Shown: positions 27,479-36,246 of the stretch, piece after piece
Layout: each line of letters opens with the position of its first letter
Position numbering within the stretch: the first letter of the stretch is position 1
Origin: a virus
Length of the DNA stretch: 64,000 nucleotides
Direction: 5' to 3' (one strand)
IMG/VR virus record: IMGVR_UViG_3300019487_000023
Coordinates: 1-64,000 of that record
Notes under the pieces: model-generated
Databases searched by the model: none
Told to the model about the DNA's origin: nothing
What the model saw: the letters and a program-made list of their open reading frames with translations, nothing else
Made by a program: the position numbers and the translations under genes

Positions 27479-30375
27479 TGAGTAAACCAAACCAGTCAGA
27501 TAATCAAAACGCGCAGAATATGTTGGCGCAGGAGCAAGACTTAAAGTTTGAGTCTATTGCTCGTCGACACTCTACTCCTTACGCTTCTGAAATGCGCATG
27601 ATCATGCGCTCAGGTACACTTGAATCTGAAATGGAAGAGTTATCTCCATTTGTGGGTCAAGGTAGTGCTAAAGAACAACTGCAAATTCAAGAAAAACTCA
27701 AGGCTCGTCAAGTTGAGTTTGACAGAGTTGAAGAAAAACTAAGACGCGAAGAGCAGCGCCGTGTTTCTACTGGCGTCACTCGTATGCGTGCTGAAGTTAA
27801 TAGCACCATGGGCCTTGGAGGCATGCGCTCATATATTGGCGCAGCCACAGAAGAACTTGGAATGAGCGGAGTTGGAGTTGCTCAGCAGCGCTCAACCTCT
27901 GAATTAGAAGTTCAACGCAAACAAGCAATGATTATGGCTGCACAGCAAAGAGATATTGCGATGCAGAATGTCAACGTCTTCGATGCCAGCGGCTCTCTCG
28001 ACACGAACAAGATGGGAGTCCTTAATCAGGCTCGTTCTACTCAACGTAACTATCTTGAACAGGTTGCACAGGCTGAAAGTGCCCTAAGGGCTCAAAAGAA
28101 ACTTGGCATCGACACAGAGTCCAGATACTACGGAGCTCAGCGTCAAAGCGCCTCTGTTGAACGCGACTTGATGAAGGCCGGTATTGCTAAAGAAATCGAA
28201 TCTGGTAATGCTCCTAGCCTTAATGATGCTCGTAAAGAAGAATTACGTCTCTTAGAACAATTCTCTAAGCAGATGAAAGAGGTTAATGAGGCTACCGAGA
28301 AAACCGGTCCTGCTTTTGAACAACTTCTTGGCAAAGTAGAACAAACTTCAAAAGATTTAGATAAAACTCAGGAAGTTATTCGTCAGCGCTCCTCTGGTGG
28401 AGGTGGCGATAGTAACACCATGAAACTCGGTCGTAACCTTTATGCGGCCAGCAACATTATCAGTCAGCTAGGCAACACCTATCGTGAGATTACGGTTGGC
28501 CAAACAAATGCTATCACTGGCAACAGAATCACTGCTGCTAGCATGACAAATAGCCTTTATGAACGTAGAAATGCCGCTCTTGCAGGTGACATGACTCAAC
28601 TTGGTCTCCTAAGTGGTGACGCTTTTCAGCGTGCTGCTGGCGAAGGCAAGATCAACGAGAGAAATACTAACGTTGCAAACGTAGCGACAACTGCTGCTGG
28701 TGGTCTAGGTGTTATTGCAGGTGGTTTGATGACCGCTGGCGCAATTGCAGGTGGCACCGGTATCGGTATGCCAGTAGGCGTCGCTCTCGCAGGTGCAGGA
28801 GCTTTAGCTTATGGTCTTAGTGACCTTACTCGCGGCGGTGGAATTAGCGGTACTGCAGAAAACCTCGCTGAGCAACAGAGACAAATTCAGTTGCAAGAAG
28901 AGATGAGTCGCATCACTGGCGCTCAACGTCAAAAACTTTATAACTACTCAATGAGCAGCAGAACCGCCGCATTGACAGCTGGTGGAGCTCAAGGCCAATC
29001 GTACTTTGATCAGTATGCTGGTCCAGGCGGAGATGCAATGCTTGCTAAGATGGCAAACATGCGAATCGGCGCTGACCAATTCGCAGAACTATCTGCTCAG
29101 GGTTTCCAACAGGGTGGAAGTACATTCAATCCGAACTCTATCTTCACTGCTCGTGAAATGGAAAGTCGTGGCTATGGAACAATGTCACAAAACGTTGGTC
29201 GCATTAGTCAACTAGCTGCTGCAGGATCGCAGAATCCGCAAGCAAGCTTTGGTTCCGTCCTTGAAGCTGCATTCAGTAAGAGCTTAGATTCCTCTAAGGC
29301 CCTTGACATGATGGTGCAGAATACTGCTGCTCTAGTACAAGTAAGTGCTGGTGCTGCTCGTGGCATGGACACGACTGCATCCTCTGCTGCTATCATCTCT
29401 GGATTGGTCGACAGCAATAACCCAAACAAAGAGTTTGCTATTCAGCGCGCTACTAACGCAGCCGATATCCTTAACCAGATCAATACTGGCACAGGTGTGA
29501 ACTTCGCAGATATGTCTGGTATCGCAGCTATTGCCGCAGGTACTGGCGTCGGACAAATGGGCGCTGTTAACCTCAAGAAACTAGATAATCAAACTCGTGC
29601 TGCAATTGGTGCTCGCCTAGATGACATCGACAAGATGGATCCTAAGGAACGCGGAGCTGCAGAAGCTCAATTGCGCAGTGACATGACACTCAAGTATGGC
29701 TTGGGTTCGTTCTTGAACAAAGACACAGGCGATATCAATAAACAGGCTTTAAGAAAAGGTCTTGACCTCACCTCTGAATCTATCTTCAGGAAGGGTGAAT
29801 TCATCGCCAACGTTGATCCTAACTTGCCTGGCTATCAGGAATTTACTCAAGGTAAACTGACTGCTGATGAGTTGATGAAGCGCTTTCCTAATACTGCTGT
29901 GAAGGTCGGTGAATCGGCTGCGGCATTGGGTCTTACAGTTGATGAAGTCGCATCTGGAGGGAGAGCAGCTTCTACTGCTGCAGGTGCTGCAAAAGCTGCA
30001 GAAGTTCAAGGCAAAGCAATGGGTCCAGAACCTAAAACTGCATTTAGCGATGCAGACAAACTGGCTACTGCTGCGATGCAAAATATGACTAAGGAAGCAA
30101 TGCTTGCTGCTAAAGAACTTGGTGGCGTTGCTCAAGCGCTTAGCAAGATCTCAGAGGCTACTGAGAAACTTGGTGGAAAACTTAACGAATCTACGTCTGA
30201 TGAGTTCCGTGGAGCAGCCGCTAAGGCAGCTGCCGATTTCAAGATTGCTGCTGATACATTTACGGGCGGAGTTAGTCAGTTTGGTACCTTCCTGAAGACC
30301 TACTCTGAGAGAGCAAATATTAAGTTACCTAGCTCAGATAGTAAAACCAGTAAGGTTGGTATGCCAGGTGAATAA
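27478..30375 (+). CDS. Tape measure protein
   Basis: A 965-residue protein, long, helical and Ala/Gln-rich, with coiled coils (EKLKARQVEFDRVEEKLRRE, residues about 75-100; EATEKTGPAFEQLLG near 270) and a hydrophobic Gly/Ala segment at about residues 400-445 (GGLGVIAGGLMTAGAIAGG). These are typical of tape measures, which set tail length and enter the host envelope. Position after the chaperones agrees. About 965 residues would correspond to a tail in the 130-150 nm range by the usual 1.5 angstrom per residue rule (inference). Confidence 0.88.
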   Translation: MSKPNQSDNQNAQNMLAQEQDLKFESIARRHSTPYASEMRMIMRSGTLESEMEELSPFVGQGSAKEQLQIQEKLKARQVEFDRVEEKLRREEQRRVSTGVTRMRAEVNSTMGLGGMRSYIGAATEELGMSGVGVAQQRSTSELEVQRKQAMIMAAQQRDIAMQNVNVFDASGSLDTNKMGVLNQARSTQRNYLEQVAQAESALRAQKKLGIDTESRYYGAQRQSASVERDLMKAGIAKEIESGNAPSLNDARKEELRLLEQFSKQMKEVNEATEKTGPAFEQLLGKVEQTSKDLDKTQEVIRQRSSGGGGDSNTMKLGRNLYAASNIISQLGNTYREITVGQTNAITGNRITAASMTNSLYERRNAALAGDMTQLGLLSGDAFQRAAGEGKINERNTNVANVATTAAGGLGVIAGGLMTAGAIAGGTGIGMPVGVALAGAGALAYGLSDLTRGGGISGTAENLAEQQRQIQLQEEMSRITGAQRQKLYNYSMSSRTAALTAGGAQGQSYFDQYAGPGGDAMLAKMANMRIGADQFAELSAQGFQQGGSTFNPNSIFTAREMESRGYGTMSQNVGRISQLAAAGSQNPQASFGSVLEAAFSKSLDSSKALDMMVQNTAALVQVSAGAARGMDTTASSAAIISGLVDSNNPNKEFAIQRATNAADILNQINTGTGVNFADMSGIAAIAAGTGVGQMGAVNLKKLDNQTRAAIGARLDDIDKMDPKERGAAEAQLRSDMTLKYGLGSFLNKDTGDINKQALRKGLDLTSESIFRKGEFIANVDPNLPGYQEFTQGKLTADELMKRFPNTAVKVGESAAALGLTVDEVASGGRAASTAAGAAKAAEVQGKAMGPEPKTAFSDADKLATAAMQNMTKEAMLAAKELGGVAQALSKISEATEKLGGKLNESTSDEFRGAAAKAAADFKIAADTFTGGVSQFGTFLKTYSERANIKLPSSDSKTSKVGMPGE

Positions 30376-32123
30376 TGGCCAATTCAAATTTTAGGATTCA
30401 AACACCACATGCAGCTATCATCATTTGGAACTATGATGACAGAGTGAGCGCTGATCCAGCTGCTTCACCGGCTTCTATTAATAAGACAGATAAACGCATC
30501 ATCTCTACCCTTTCTTGCACCGAGATTAGAACCTCTAAGTCCAAGTCAAATCCTCAGGGATCTTTTCAGATCGCTCTTGCTCCTACTAAGAATTGGATCT
30601 CAGCCATCACAGTAGGAAGCTGGTGCGCGATCTTGATGTCTGATGAGCCAATTACTCAAAAAGACTTTGATCAAGCAGATCACAACAAGGTGAAGATGAT
30701 TGGCAAAATTGAGAGTGTCCGTTGTGACACGCAAGCAGGTCCAGATGGCGCTCGCACTACTCGCTACTTGGTTGCAGGCGTTGACTGGGGTTACATTTTT
30801 AATAACGTCATCTACATTGACAATTACCTATCACTACAAAGTGAACCAAGAACGCTTGGAAATGCTACTGCAGTGGCTATCGACAAGATTTTATTCGGTG
30901 AGAGAGGACTTCCTAAGTCTTTCTCGACGCACGATAACCTAAGTTCTCTCATCAACATCTTTGGTAAGACTATTGCATTCCAGAAGCAGGGCGACATCAT
31001 CAATCGTCTCGCAAATGCTGCTTACGACTTCACGATGCCAACAGAGATGGTGAACTACTTTAAGTTTGTCGACGAAGAAGGAAGCTCCTTGTCGGGAACT
31101 ACCATTAACTCAGTATTGAACTTAGTATATGGAACTCTAAAAGGACAGGACGAGTACGACTTCCAATCTGAATCCTTGGGATTCATTGATCCATTCTCTC
31201 TTCAAGGTAGTCATACGTTTTGGCAAGTGTTGCTGGAGAACAGCAACCCAGCAATGAATGAGATGTTTAGCGAGATTCGTTGGAACGAGAATGGTAGACC
31301 TCAGCTTGCTCTATATAACAGAATTAAGCCTTTTGCGTTCCAAGACTTCACTGGTTCAGCCGGACCATACAATAAGTCATATCAAGCTGGTGCACCAAAG
31401 AGTTTGAAGTCATACATGCAACTTGTTAGGACCCATGACATCGATGCGGTCACCGTTAAGAGTGTAAACGCCGGCACCAACTGGCGCGATAAGTACAACT
31501 TCGTGGAAATCAAGCCTCAGTTTCAAGAGTTTCAAATCTTCGCCAACTGGTACAAGCAGAAGAGTCAGCAGTTTGATCAAGTGGCTTTCTCAAGAGAAGG
31601 TTTCAGGCCTCTTATTGTTGAAACCAAGCAGTTTCCGGGCGATATTGGGAACGGTCAGAAGCGCGAAGGGAAGCCAAACTGGGAAACACTTGCTTCATGG
31701 GCAAAGACCTTGAAGGAATGGTATTTCGATACGCATCGCATGCTCAACGGTACTATCAGCATGACTGGCACCACTGAGTACATTGGCGTGGGCGATAACA
31801 TTAAGTTTGATGCAGGACTCATTAATCCAACCACTAACCTTAAATCTGCTCAAAAGAGGGCAGCCAAGAATGGCTATATCCTTGCGCACGTCGAGAACGT
31901 AGAGCACTCCTTCTCTGTTAGCTCAGATGGAGCCCGTGAATACTCTACGACGATTCAGTTCGTTCGCGGAATCTTGATCGATGACAATGGTATTCCACAA
32001 GGTTGGGGCGTATTGGACAAGAATGCTTCGCAACTCACTGTTCCAGAACAAAAGAACACTAAGAACACTCTTGGAACCTCTGATTCTCAGGACCCAGATC
32101 CTCAGAAAGTGAGAGGTAACTAA
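30375..32123 (+). CDS. Baseplate hub protein
   Basis: A 582-residue protein following the tape measure and preceding the spike, the position of gp27/gpD-like hubs. The N-terminal half is beta-rich with hub-like features (GSFQIALAPTKNW, ITVGSWCAILMSDE, MIGKIESVRCDTQAG). The C-terminal part includes MTGTTEYIGVGDNIKF and AHVENVEHSFSVSSDG, like the second hub barrel. Hub proteins form the trimeric platform that carries the spike. Start and end overlap neighbours by TAATG. Confidence 0.7.
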   Translation: MANSNFRIQTPHAAIIIWNYDDRVSADPAASPASINKTDKRIISTLSCTEIRTSKSKSNPQGSFQIALAPTKNWISAITVGSWCAILMSDEPITQKDFDQADHNKVKMIGKIESVRCDTQAGPDGARTTRYLVAGVDWGYIFNNVIYIDNYLSLQSEPRTLGNATAVAIDKILFGERGLPKSFSTHDNLSSLINIFGKTIAFQKQGDIINRLANAAYDFTMPTEMVNYFKFVDEEGSSLSGTTINSVLNLVYGTLKGQDEYDFQSESLGFIDPFSLQGSHTFWQVLLENSNPAMNEMFSEIRWNENGRPQLALYNRIKPFAFQDFTGSAGPYNKSYQAGAPKSLKSYMQLVRTHDIDAVTVKSVNAGTNWRDKYNFVEIKPQFQEFQIFANWYKQKSQQFDQVAFSREGFRPLIVETKQFPGDIGNGQKREGKPNWETLASWAKTLKEWYFDTHRMLNGTISMTGTTEYIGVGDNIKFDAGLINPTTNLKSAQKRAAKNGYILAHVENVEHSFSVSSDGAREYSTTIQFVRGILIDDNGIPQGWGVLDKNASQLTVPEQKNTKNTLGTSDSQDPDPQKVRGN

Positions 32124-33136
32124 TGGCTGTTCAGAATCCATTCGACATCGTTAAAGATAGTAGCGTCTGGTACAGTCCTAAGAATTTCGCTGCAATGACT
32201 GAGAAGGACCCATACTTGCGTATTGGCGTTGTTCAGAAGTCATTTATAGATGAAGAGAATAGTGACATTCGGTACCTTGTTCAGATCTTTGATCGCAACG
32301 ATAAGATTCAGGTAAGTTGCCGCCTAATGAGGCGCTTTGGTGGTGTATACAACTACGAAGACGAGACCCTCAGAGGTTACAACACTACCGATAAGCCAGA
32401 TCCTGTTGATGACTTTAGCGCTAAAGCTGGAGATTGCGTTCTTGTAGCATTCATGAACGGTGAAGCCCGCGAAGGTATCATCCTTGGTGGTCTCACTCAT
32501 GCCGCACGTGCGATGACTATTAAGCCAACGGATGGTCCACAATACCTCTCTGAGTTTAATGGAGTCGAAACCTCTATCAATAAGGATGGAGAGTACAAGT
32601 TGACGTTTAAGGGTCAACCCACAAACCTTGCACGCCTAGCAGATATTCCTAACGCTAAGATTGCAGCACCGCAATACAACACAGATGTTGGCGGTAGCTA
32701 CTGGACCTTTAATAAGACCGGTGGTTGGAAGGTTAACGACGCTGCTAAAGAGAATCCTCAAGGAATTGAGATTGACAAAGCTGGTGGAACCCTCACCGTC
32801 ACTTCTGGAAAAGTTGTTATAAAGATCACAAAAGCTTCAGAAACTGTTACGGTTACGAGTAAAGTTCTGGATATTACATCCACCGACAAGATTAACGCGA
32901 CTACCAAAGAGTGGGCTGTTAAGGCTGAAACCTCTATCAAGATGAACTCTCCTAAGATTGCCATCGGTCAAGATGGCGTAGAGTTGCTAGACCAAATCTT
33001 CCAACTCGTTGAGAAGTTAGGTATGGTTCAACCTATTTCACCTCTTGGACCTTGCACTCCATTGATGGCTACACCTCAATGGGCTCAAGTTAAGCAGGTT
33101 CAATCTAAGGTTAAGCAGATTACTGGAACCTTCTAA
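32123..33136 (+). CDS. Baseplate spike protein, gp5/VgrG-like
   Basis: A 337-residue protein. Residues about 30-135 resemble an OB-fold (RIGVVQKSFIDEENSDIRY, CVLVAFMNGEAREGIILGG), as in gp5/gpV/VgrG. Residues about 213-285 are short alternating strands (TLTVTSGKVVIKITKASETV, LDITSTDKINATTKEW) fitting a triangular beta-helix spike. No lysozyme domain is inserted, unlike T4 gp5. The C-terminus (PLGPCTPLMATPQW) may form the tip or bind a cap. It pierces the outer membrane. Confidence 0.82.
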   Translation: MAVQNPFDIVKDSSVWYSPKNFAAMTEKDPYLRIGVVQKSFIDEENSDIRYLVQIFDRNDKIQVSCRLMRRFGGVYNYEDETLRGYNTTDKPDPVDDFSAKAGDCVLVAFMNGEAREGIILGGLTHAARAMTIKPTDGPQYLSEFNGVETSINKDGEYKLTFKGQPTNLARLADIPNAKIAAPQYNTDVGGSYWTFNKTGGWKVNDAAKENPQGIEIDKAGGTLTVTSGKVVIKITKASETVTVTSKVLDITSTDKINATTKEWAVKAETSIKMNSPKIAIGQDGVELLDQIFQLVEKLGMVQPISPLGPCTPLMATPQWAQVKQVQSKVKQITGTF

Positions 33137-33148
33137 TTTAAGTTAAGA

Positions 33149-33154
33149 TATAAT
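33149..33154 (+). promoter_or_regulatory. TATAAT promoter, leaderless 33161
   Basis: AGATATAATGAACTT: 6 bases between hexamer and ATG, no ribosome binding site. Confidence 0.6.
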
Positions 33155-33160
33155 GAACTT

Positions 33161-34126
33161 ATGAGTTTTACGTCACTTTTAGACAGATTTAGCAAGCCAG
33201 CGCAAGCGGCTACACAACCTGGTCCGGTGTTGAGCGAAGATATCGACAACCTTACGGAGCAGAACTCTAACTTTTTCTATAAGACCGACCCAAAGAATTG
33301 GTACTCTGCAAGGCCATATGGCTTCAAGATGAACATGAGGGATGGCAAACGTACCTTCATCTTCTTCTTGCCTATCAACCCAAGCAATATTGTAACGACC
33401 ACGCATTTTGCGACAAATATGGTCTCTACACTGTATGGTACTGTTGAAGAACACTCTGACATCAGGTACTTTGATATCGAAATCAGAGGAAGCACAGGCT
33501 TCGTGCCAATGTACACGCGTCATGCTTCTGGCACTACTCCTGCTGTTGCCGCAGAGCTCATTAAGAAAGATTTTGGAACTCCAGGAAGAGCTTCGTATTC
33601 CGCTCTTACTAAGGTTCCACTCGGTGGATTCTTCGCTAAGACAGTTGGTGCGATTAACCAGATCAAGAATAAAGCCGCTGACTTGTTAGATGGTGGTCCA
33701 AAACCAGAAACAGGCGTCTACACAGAGCAAACTGGTTACTTTGCCTTCCATAACCTATATAAGTTCCTCATGCGTCACAAGAAAGATGCCTCTGGTGCTG
33801 ACGGTGGCGTTGGCGAGCGCTCTAAGCATCCGTTGACATTCTTTAACTACAAAGACAATCAACAATATGACGTAGTTGTCCGAAACTTTACGCTGACTCG
33901 TAGTGCCGAAAATCCGATGATCTATAACTACGCTATCAGCTTGCGTGGATATAACCTAAGAGGCCTAGATGACAAGATAAGCGATGATTTAACACAGCGT
34001 CTTAAGGATCTAGGGCTTAATGGGGTTGATACTTCATCTCTATTGGGCGACATTAAAGATATTTCTAGTTCAGCAAAGGCTATCATTGGATCGGCAGTAG
34101 CTGGCATTAACGTATTGGGTAGATAA
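33161..34126 (+). CDS. Baseplate protein, 321 aa
   Basis: Structural protein in the baseplate cluster. Strand motifs FIFFLPINPSNIVTTTHFATNMVSTLYG and HSDIRYFDIEIRGSTGFVP, and a C-terminal FTLTRSAENPMIYNYAIS, resemble hub-associated or tail-tip proteins that occur between spike and LysM genes in large myoviruses. The middle is Gly/Lys-rich and probably flexible. Exact component not identified. It appears to be translated from a leaderless transcript as well as from read-through of the operon. Confidence 0.55.
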   Translation: MSFTSLLDRFSKPAQAATQPGPVLSEDIDNLTEQNSNFFYKTDPKNWYSARPYGFKMNMRDGKRTFIFFLPINPSNIVTTTHFATNMVSTLYGTVEEHSDIRYFDIEIRGSTGFVPMYTRHASGTTPAVAAELIKKDFGTPGRASYSALTKVPLGGFFAKTVGAINQIKNKAADLLDGGPKPETGVYTEQTGYFAFHNLYKFLMRHKKDASGADGGVGERSKHPLTFFNYKDNQQYDVVVRNFTLTRSAENPMIYNYAISLRGYNLRGLDDKISDDLTQRLKDLGLNGVDTSSLLGDIKDISSSAKAIIGSAVAGINVLGR

Positions 34127-35721
34127 TGGCTACAGTGAATGAGGCCTATACGGCCATGGCAGATTTGAACTTGTGGTTGAAGTCGCGCAGCGGCGACCCT
34201 CTCGTTCTCTCTGACCTTCCACAGATCATTCCTCTCCGTTGGAACTACTTCAAAACGGAGTGGGAGTATATTAAGTCTGACTTGCAGTCGAAAGTTCCTT
34301 CGTACAGCAACCCAGATTTCTTAAACCAACAGATTAAGGACTTCGACAGCTTCATTCAGTCGCAGCGCATCATCTCTAAGATCATCAATCCGTTTCAGGA
34401 TAGTCAGACCTTCTATAAGTACTATGCTGTATTCGATAACATCTTCATCGATGCTATTAACCTCACCAACGAAGAAGCTCGCATTGTTAAGCAAAAAACA
34501 GACACGATCGCAGCGCTCTCTAAGAATGACTTCTTAAGAATCAAGAGTGCTATCACGGAGTATAGAGATCGCTATGCAGACTCTGTTAACCTAAGTGATG
34601 CCACTTACGACCATGCATTTAACAGAAGCTCTATTCCTCCTCAGTTGGATGCTAGCATCACCGATGCTAATAAGCTTCTAGTGCTTCAACAGAGTATCTC
34701 TAACGTGGACTTCGTTTTGGCTAACCTATTTGCGGTTGATGCCTTTGTAGACCCATTTGCTCTAGCTCGTCAGAATGCTAACAATCCAGATATCGATATT
34801 GGGTCATACGCTTCAGGTCGCCTAGTAAAGATTAACTATGGCGAAGACCTACAAGGACTTGCTAATAGGTTCTTTGGCAACCCCGACAAGTGGATCGATA
34901 TTGCTATCGCCAACGGATTGAAGCCACCCTACATCGACGAAGTAGGAGAGAAGCTTTTCTTGATCTCTAACGGTAGTGGTAACCAAATCAACCTCCCAAA
35001 GACCAGTAACACTACACTTAACGTTGATAAGATCTACATCAATCAGCCTGTATACTTACAGAGCACTACACGGGTATTCCCAGATCAACGCACGATCATC
35101 AATATTAAGCAGATCCCAGTATCGGGCGAAATCGTTCTAGAACTTGATGGCGAACCAGATCTTGACAAGTACAAGTTATCAGAATTGGCCAATATCAGGG
35201 TCTATAAACCAAACACCATCAACAGCGGTCTGTACGTTCTAATTCCTTCCCAGGAGCCATTGGATGACCAGAGACGTGAAGAAACGCCATGGTTCTTGGC
35301 CAAGAGTGCAGAAGATGAGAAACGCGCTAAAGTGGATATCGCAGTAGATGATAAGGGTGAAATTAACTTCACTACCAATGGTGACATCAGATTAAGTTAC
35401 GGCTTAGAGAATGCTATCCAAGCTATTCAACTTAAAATGCTCACCGAGCTAGGCACCTTAAAAAGGCACCCAACATATGGCCTCATCAATGTGGCTGGTA
35501 GCAAGAACAATGACATCGACGCTATCAGGACGCAGCTCATTGAGTCGATCTCTGCCCAAATTGAGGCCGATGATAGGTTTGACCGTATTGAGAACCTATC
35601 CGTTGACTACCTAGTGAGCAACGCCACCAACCAGGGAGTGGCTGCCTTTGGCATTACCCTATCAGTTAGGCTAGCCGGGGGATCAAGAGTGATCCCAATT
35701 AGCTTTTCAGTGAACGTATAA
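34126..35721 (+). CDS. Baseplate protein with LysM-like and gp25-like domains
   Basis: A 531-residue fusion. Residues about 235-285 form a LysM-like segment (VKINYGEDLQGLANRFFG, NGLKPPYIDEVGEKLFL), as in gp53-type hub proteins. Residues about 415-531 match the gp25/W family (RLSYGLENAIQAIQLKMLTE, GTLKRHPTYGLINVAG, QIEADDRFDRIENLSV), the wedge-sheath connector. The N-terminal 230 residues are helical. Having gp53-like and gp25-like parts in one chain would fix wedge and hub together. The stop is directly followed by an HNH gene. Confidence 0.75.
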   Translation: MATVNEAYTAMADLNLWLKSRSGDPLVLSDLPQIIPLRWNYFKTEWEYIKSDLQSKVPSYSNPDFLNQQIKDFDSFIQSQRIISKIINPFQDSQTFYKYYAVFDNIFIDAINLTNEEARIVKQKTDTIAALSKNDFLRIKSAITEYRDRYADSVNLSDATYDHAFNRSSIPPQLDASITDANKLLVLQQSISNVDFVLANLFAVDAFVDPFALARQNANNPDIDIGSYASGRLVKINYGEDLQGLANRFFGNPDKWIDIAIANGLKPPYIDEVGEKLFLISNGSGNQINLPKTSNTTLNVDKIYINQPVYLQSTTRVFPDQRTIINIKQIPVSGEIVLELDGEPDLDKYKLSELANIRVYKPNTINSGLYVLIPSQEPLDDQRREETPWFLAKSAEDEKRAKVDIAVDDKGEINFTTNGDIRLSYGLENAIQAIQLKMLTELGTLKRHPTYGLINVAGSKNNDIDAIRTQLIESISAQIEADDRFDRIENLSVDYLVSNATNQGVAAFGITLSVRLAGGSRVIPISFSVNV

Positions 35722-35726
35722 GTAAG

Positions 35727-35732
35727 TACAAT
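35727..35732 (+). promoter_or_regulatory. TACAAT hexamer, leaderless HNH 35740
   Basis: AGTACAATC, 7 bases before ATG; no ribosome binding site. Confidence 0.5.
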
Positions 35733-35739
35733 CAACTTT

Positions 35740-36246
35740 ATGCGATATTGCTTAGAGTGTAATAGTTCCATAAATCATAAATATAAGTTGGCTAAGTTTT
35801 GTACTGTTAAATGCAAAAATCATTACTGGCAAATCAACAATTGGACAAAGGTTTTGGCAACCGCTAAAAGATATCGTCAATCACATAAACGCTCAGAATT
35901 AGCGAAAAATCAAATAAAAGAGTGGCACCGCATCAATAAAGACAAGGTTGTACAACTTAATAAGGCTTACCATCAACGAATGAAAGGCAATATTGAGTAT
36001 TTGGCCAAAAGAAGGCACCATGAAGCTCTCCGACGAGCCCGTAAATTACAGGCCACACCTAAATGGCTCTCTAAAGAACAAATACAAACTATTAAAGATA
36101 TTTATTTTAAGTGCCCTATTGGATATCATGTAGATCACATTGTTCCCTTAAGTAGTAAAGAAGTTAATGGACTACACGTGCCTTGGAATCTTCAGTACTT
36201 ACCTGGTATAGTTAATAAGATAAAGTCTAATAAGGCGAACATTTGA
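35740..36246 (+). CDS. HNH endonuclease between baseplate genes
   Basis: A 168-residue HNH protein. N-terminal zinc pair CLEC and CTVKC (residues 4-27), a long basic helix with Lys/Arg/His/Tyr, then the HNH core YHVDHIVPLSSKEVNGLH and NLQYLPGIVNKIKSNKA. AT-rich relative to neighbours. Its TGA overlaps the ATG of the giant J-like gene (TGATG). It interrupts the gp25-like/J-like pair, a junction usually intact in myoviruses. Confidence 0.85.
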   Translation: MRYCLECNSSINHKYKLAKFCTVKCKNHYWQINNWTKVLATAKRYRQSHKRSELAKNQIKEWHRINKDKVVQLNKAYHQRMKGNIEYLAKRRHHEALRRARKLQATPKWLSKEQIQTIKDIYFKCPIGYHVDHIVPLSSKEVNGLHVPWNLQYLPGIVNKIKSNKANI